From contig CAKTHE010000010.1 of the NCBI GenBank assembly GCA_934563745.1, positions 1-59,611 on the forward strand: DNA of 59,611 nucleotides. Reading direction: 5' to 3'. The translations under genes and the position numbers were made by a program. Below the pieces are notes generated by a model. The model was not told the DNA's origin. It did not search any database and saw only the letters and a program-made list of their open reading frames with translations. Of the stretch, positions 57,505 through 59,611 are shown in pieces (the stretch's first letter is position 1; the number at the start of each line of letters is the position of its first letter). Origin of the DNA: an uncultured Dysosmobacter sp. (GTDB lineage: Bacteria > Bacillota > Clostridia > Oscillospirales > Oscillospiraceae).

Positions 57505-58818
57505 ATGGAATTGAATTATCCGAAGTTTACGCCCGAGATGAAAAAGACCCATAAGATCCTGATCCCCAATATGGCGCCGGTGCAGTTTCACATTCTGGCT
57601 GCCGCCATGGAGTACAAAGGGTATCAGGTGGAGCTGCTGGGCAACAGCGGCTCACAGGTCTCGGAGCTGGGGCTGAAATATGTCCATAATGACACCTGTT
57701 ACCCGGCACTGCTGGTGATCGGCCAGTTCCTGGATGCGCTCAATTCCGGAAAGTACGACCTGGACCACACGGCGCTGATCATCACCCAAACCGGCGGCGG
57801 CTGCCGGGCCTCCAACTACATCTTTTTGCTGCGAAAGGCGCTGGAAAAGGCCGGATACGGGAACATTCCCGTGCTGAGCCTGAACTTCTCCGGCCTGGAG
57901 AAGGAAAGCAGCCTTCCCATGGATCTGACCTTTATCCGCATGGCACTGGCCGCCATTTATTATGGGGACTTGCTGGTGACCCTGAAGGCGCAGACCATGC
58001 CCTATGAGCTGCACAAGGGCGACGCAGAGGCGGTGCAGCAGCGCTGGCTGAAGACGATCTGCGGTTGGGTCGCGGCCGGCAAGGGATACTCCCAGCGGGA
58101 GATGAAATCCGCGATGCCGAAGATCGCGGCGGATTTTGCCAAGATCCCGGTGCATCGGGTGCCGAAGGTGAAGGTCGGCGTGGTGGGGGAGATCTATGTG
58201 AAATACTCCCCCCTGGGCAACAACGACCTGGAGAAGTTCCTGGCCACGCAGGACTGTGAGGTCAACCTGCCGGGGCTGATGGGCTTCGTGCAGTACTGCG
58301 CCTATAATATGGCGGAGACCGTACGGCTTTACGGCGGATCCGTGGTGGAGAAAACGGCGGCGCAGGCGGCACTGAAGCTGATCGCCGGCATGGAAAAGGT
58401 GATCATTCAGACCCTGCGGGACGCGGGTTATCACGCGCCGATGCCGTTTGACGAGCTGATTCGTCTGCCGGTGGAAACGCAGACCATCGGCATGGGCTGC
58501 AAAATGGGCGAGGGCTGGCTTTTGACGGCCGAAATGATCGAGCTGGTGCGCGCAGGCTATGAGAACATTGTGTGCGCGCAGCCCTTCGGCTGTCTGCCGA
58601 ACCATATCTGCGGCAAGGGGATGGTGAATAAGATCCGGGAGCTGTATCCCCAGGCCAATATCACCCCCATCGATTACGATCCCAGTGCGACCCGGGTCAA
58701 CCAGGAAAACCGCATCAAGCTGATGCTGGCAGTGGCAAGAGAGCGCCTGGCCCGCCAAACGGAGCCGGCCGCCCGGGAGACAGAACCGGAGAAGGAGCCG
58801 GAAGGGGCTGCCGTGTAA
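57505..58818 (+). CDS. 2-hydroxyacyl-CoA dehydratase-like protein (activase C-terminal partner)
   Basis: A 437-residue protein matching the last third of the long activase proteins and the dehydratase D-component fold: ILIPNMAPVQFHILAAAMEY, HNDTCYPALLVIGQFLDAL, TGGGCRASNYIFLLRKAL and QPFGCLPNHICGKGMVNKIR, which carry possible cluster cysteines. It is translated in coupling with the preceding gene (ATG 57505, AAGAGGT site). The tail is Glu/Pro-rich. Together the two would make about 1415 residues, the normal length of the fused form. Confidence 0.87.
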   Translation: MELNYPKFTPEMKKTHKILIPNMAPVQFHILAAAMEYKGYQVELLGNSGSQVSELGLKYVHNDTCYPALLVIGQFLDALNSGKYDLDHTALIITQTGGGCRASNYIFLLRKALEKAGYGNIPVLSLNFSGLEKESSLPMDLTFIRMALAAIYYGDLLVTLKAQTMPYELHKGDAEAVQQRWLKTICGWVAAGKGYSQREMKSAMPKIAADFAKIPVHRVPKVKVGVVGEIYVKYSPLGNNDLEKFLATQDCEVNLPGLMGFVQYCAYNMAETVRLYGGSVVEKTAAQAALKLIAGMEKVIIQTLRDAGYHAPMPFDELIRLPVETQTIGMGCKMGEGWLLTAEMIELVRAGYENIVCAQPFGCLPNHICGKGMVNKIRELYPQANITPIDYDPSATRVNQENRIKLMLAVARERLARQTEPAARETEPEKEPEGAAV

Positions 58819-58847
58819 ATGCGGGCGCCGCGCGGAATAAGAGCCTC

Positions 58848-58878
58848 AAAAGCGTGCCTTTTCAAGGCACGCTTTTTT
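58848..58878 (+). terminator. Terminator of the activase operon
   Basis: AAAAGCGTGCCTT pairs with AAGGCACGCTTTT around TTC, followed by a T-run. Confidence 0.85.
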
Positions 58879-58888
58879 CAAAAAATCT

Positions 58889-58947
58889 GCCCGTGCGGCG
58901 GGCTTTGCCGGGCCGTAAGCCGGCGACGCCGGCAGAACGGGCCTTTT
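58889..58947 (+). terminator. Second, compound hairpin in tandem
   Basis: GCCCGT (58889-58894) pairs with ACGGGC (58937-58942), followed by CTTTTT. Inside, GGCGGGC/GCCGGGCC and GCCGGC-GAC-GCCGGC can pair, giving a branched GC-rich fold just 3 nt before the next promoter. It is probably a back-up terminator. Confidence 0.5.
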
Positions 58948-58949
58948 TG

Positions 58950-58978
58950 TTGACGCAGAGGCGTTTTCGCGGTATAAT
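58950..58978 (+). promoter_or_regulatory. Promoter of the methyltransferase gene
   Basis: TTGACG at 58950-58955, 17-nt spacer, TATAAT at 58973-58978. TTGACGCAGA and CGGTATAATA are shared with the promoter at 28870. Confidence 0.8.
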
Positions 58979-59019
58979 AATTTGATTTTACGATTGAATT
59001 ACTACGGAGGAATGAAGCC

Positions 59020-59611
59020 ATGTGGATTGCCGATCAATGGCGGGATTATGAGCTGCTGGACTGCGGCGGAGGAGAGAAGCTGGAGCGCTGGGACAAGCAG
59101 TATCTGGTGCGGCCAGATCCCCAGGCGATCTGGGAAACACCGCGTCAGAATCCGGCGTGGAAGCGGGCCAATGCCCGCTACCTCCGTTCGCAGACCGGCG
59201 GCGGCCACTGGGAAAAGAAGGCCCTGCCGGAGAGCTGGCAGATTCACTACGGAGACCTAAGCTTTCAGGTCAAGCCTATGAATTTCAAGCACACCGGCCT
59301 TTTCCCGGAGCAGGCGGTGAACTGGGACTTTGCCATGGACAAGATCCGGAAGGCCGGGCGGCCCATTCGGGTGCTGAATCTGTTTGCTTATACGGGCGGG
59401 GCGACGGTGGCCTGCGCCAAGGCGGGCGCCAGCGTCTGCCACGTGGATGCGGCGAAGGGAATGGTGGCCTGGGCCCGGGAGAATGCCCGCCTGTCCGGCC
59501 TTTCCGAAGCGCCGATCCGCTGGATCATTGACGACTGTGCCAAGTTTGTGGAGCGGGAGATCCGCCGCGGAAAGACCTATGACGCCATTATTATGGACCC
59601 GCCGTCCTACG
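59020..59611 (+). CDS. Class I SAM-dependent methyltransferase, RlmI/RlmK-like (3' truncated by window edge)
   Basis: The first 197 residues of a 23S rRNA cytosine-methyltransferase-type protein. ATG 59020 follows ACGGAGG. An N-terminal region (IADQWRDYELLDCGGGEKLE) precedes the Rossmann fold. The SAM loop is VLNLFAYTGGATVACAKAGA, then VCHVDAAKGMVAWARENA, DDCAKFVEREIRRG and YDAIIMDPPSY at the edge. The DPPSY motif and HTGLFPEQ are typical of the COG1092 group. The target base cannot be given from the partial sequence. Confidence 0.9.
   Translation, partial: MWIADQWRDYELLDCGGGEKLERWDKQYLVRPDPQAIWETPRQNPAWKRANARYLRSQTGGGHWEKKALPESWQIHYGDLSFQVKPMNFKHTGLFPEQAVNWDFAMDKIRKAGRPIRVLNLFAYTGGATVACAKAGASVCHVDAAKGMVAWARENARLSGLSEAPIRWIIDDCAKFVEREIRRGKTYDAIIMDPPSY

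Overview
The window looks like a chromosomal segment of a Gram-positive anaerobe of the Clostridia, most likely a high-GC gut member of the Oscillospirales (Oscillospiraceae/Ruminococcaceae type). Base composition is roughly 60% GC by eye. Nearly every gene has a strong GGAGG-type ribosome binding site, and many have clean sigma-A promoters. The gene content is typically clostridial: the SufBDSU order, DUF3793 plus flavodoxin, selenium-dependent xanthine dehydrogenase, a 2-hydroxyacyl-CoA dehydratase activase, and ferredoxin-type aldo/keto reductases. No rRNA, tRNA, CRISPR array, insertion sequence, prophage or plasmid function was seen. The species assignment is inference.

Layout. 1-3.2 kb: end of an iron-sulfur assembly operon (sufB partial, sufD, sufS, sufU), then an M20 amidohydrolase. 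4.6-12.3 kb: a TetR regulator; a radical-SAM-like protein that lacks the cluster cysteines; a long structured leader before DUF3793 and flavodoxin genes; a PrsW-type membrane protease; a glycosyltransferase fused to a MarR-like domain, divergent from an XRE regulator; and glutamate dehydrogenase with a probable catabolite (cre) site. 12.6-20.6 kb: an MMPL/RND transporter with a secreted coiled-coil partner, divergent from two tandem TetR genes, then oleate hydratase. 20.7-28.8 kb: a 57-aa ORF, thiamine pyrophosphokinase, and a molybdenum hydroxylase region (fused selenium-dependent XDH, mocA on the opposite strand, and three-subunit xdhABC). 29-37.6 kb: cytidylate-kinase-like protein, zinc-ribbon XRE regulator, ModE-type DNA-binding protein, Fe-S aldo/keto reductase, ATP-type PEP carboxykinase with a striking palindrome in its leader, ksgA, a YjjG-like HAD phosphatase, a G5/3D cell-wall protein and ruvX.

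37.8-41.5 kb is the translation core rpmG-secE-nusG-rplK-rplA-rplJ-rplL with its autoregulatory leaders. 41.6-47.5 kb holds a DUF554 membrane protein, a parvulin-type foldase, a candidate 6S-like RNA, a DUF1292 protein and a class A penicillin-binding protein. 47.6-53.7 kb holds an ACT/HTH protein, hom and lysC (aspartate-family amino acids), a small membrane protein, and an ACT (UPF0237), UPF0210 and second DUF554 cluster. 53.7 kb to the end holds queH, a dehydratase activase split over two genes, and the start of an rRNA methyltransferase.

Functionally, most genes are housekeeping or anaerobic metabolism. Molybdenum and selenium purine or nicotinate-type hydroxylation is the main accessory theme: hydroxylases, MocA cofactor maturation and a ModE-like regulator lie within 10 kb. 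The most unusual signals are the cysteine-less radical SAM relative, the GT2-MarR fusion, the folded leader before DUF3793, the pckA operator and the 6S-like RNA.
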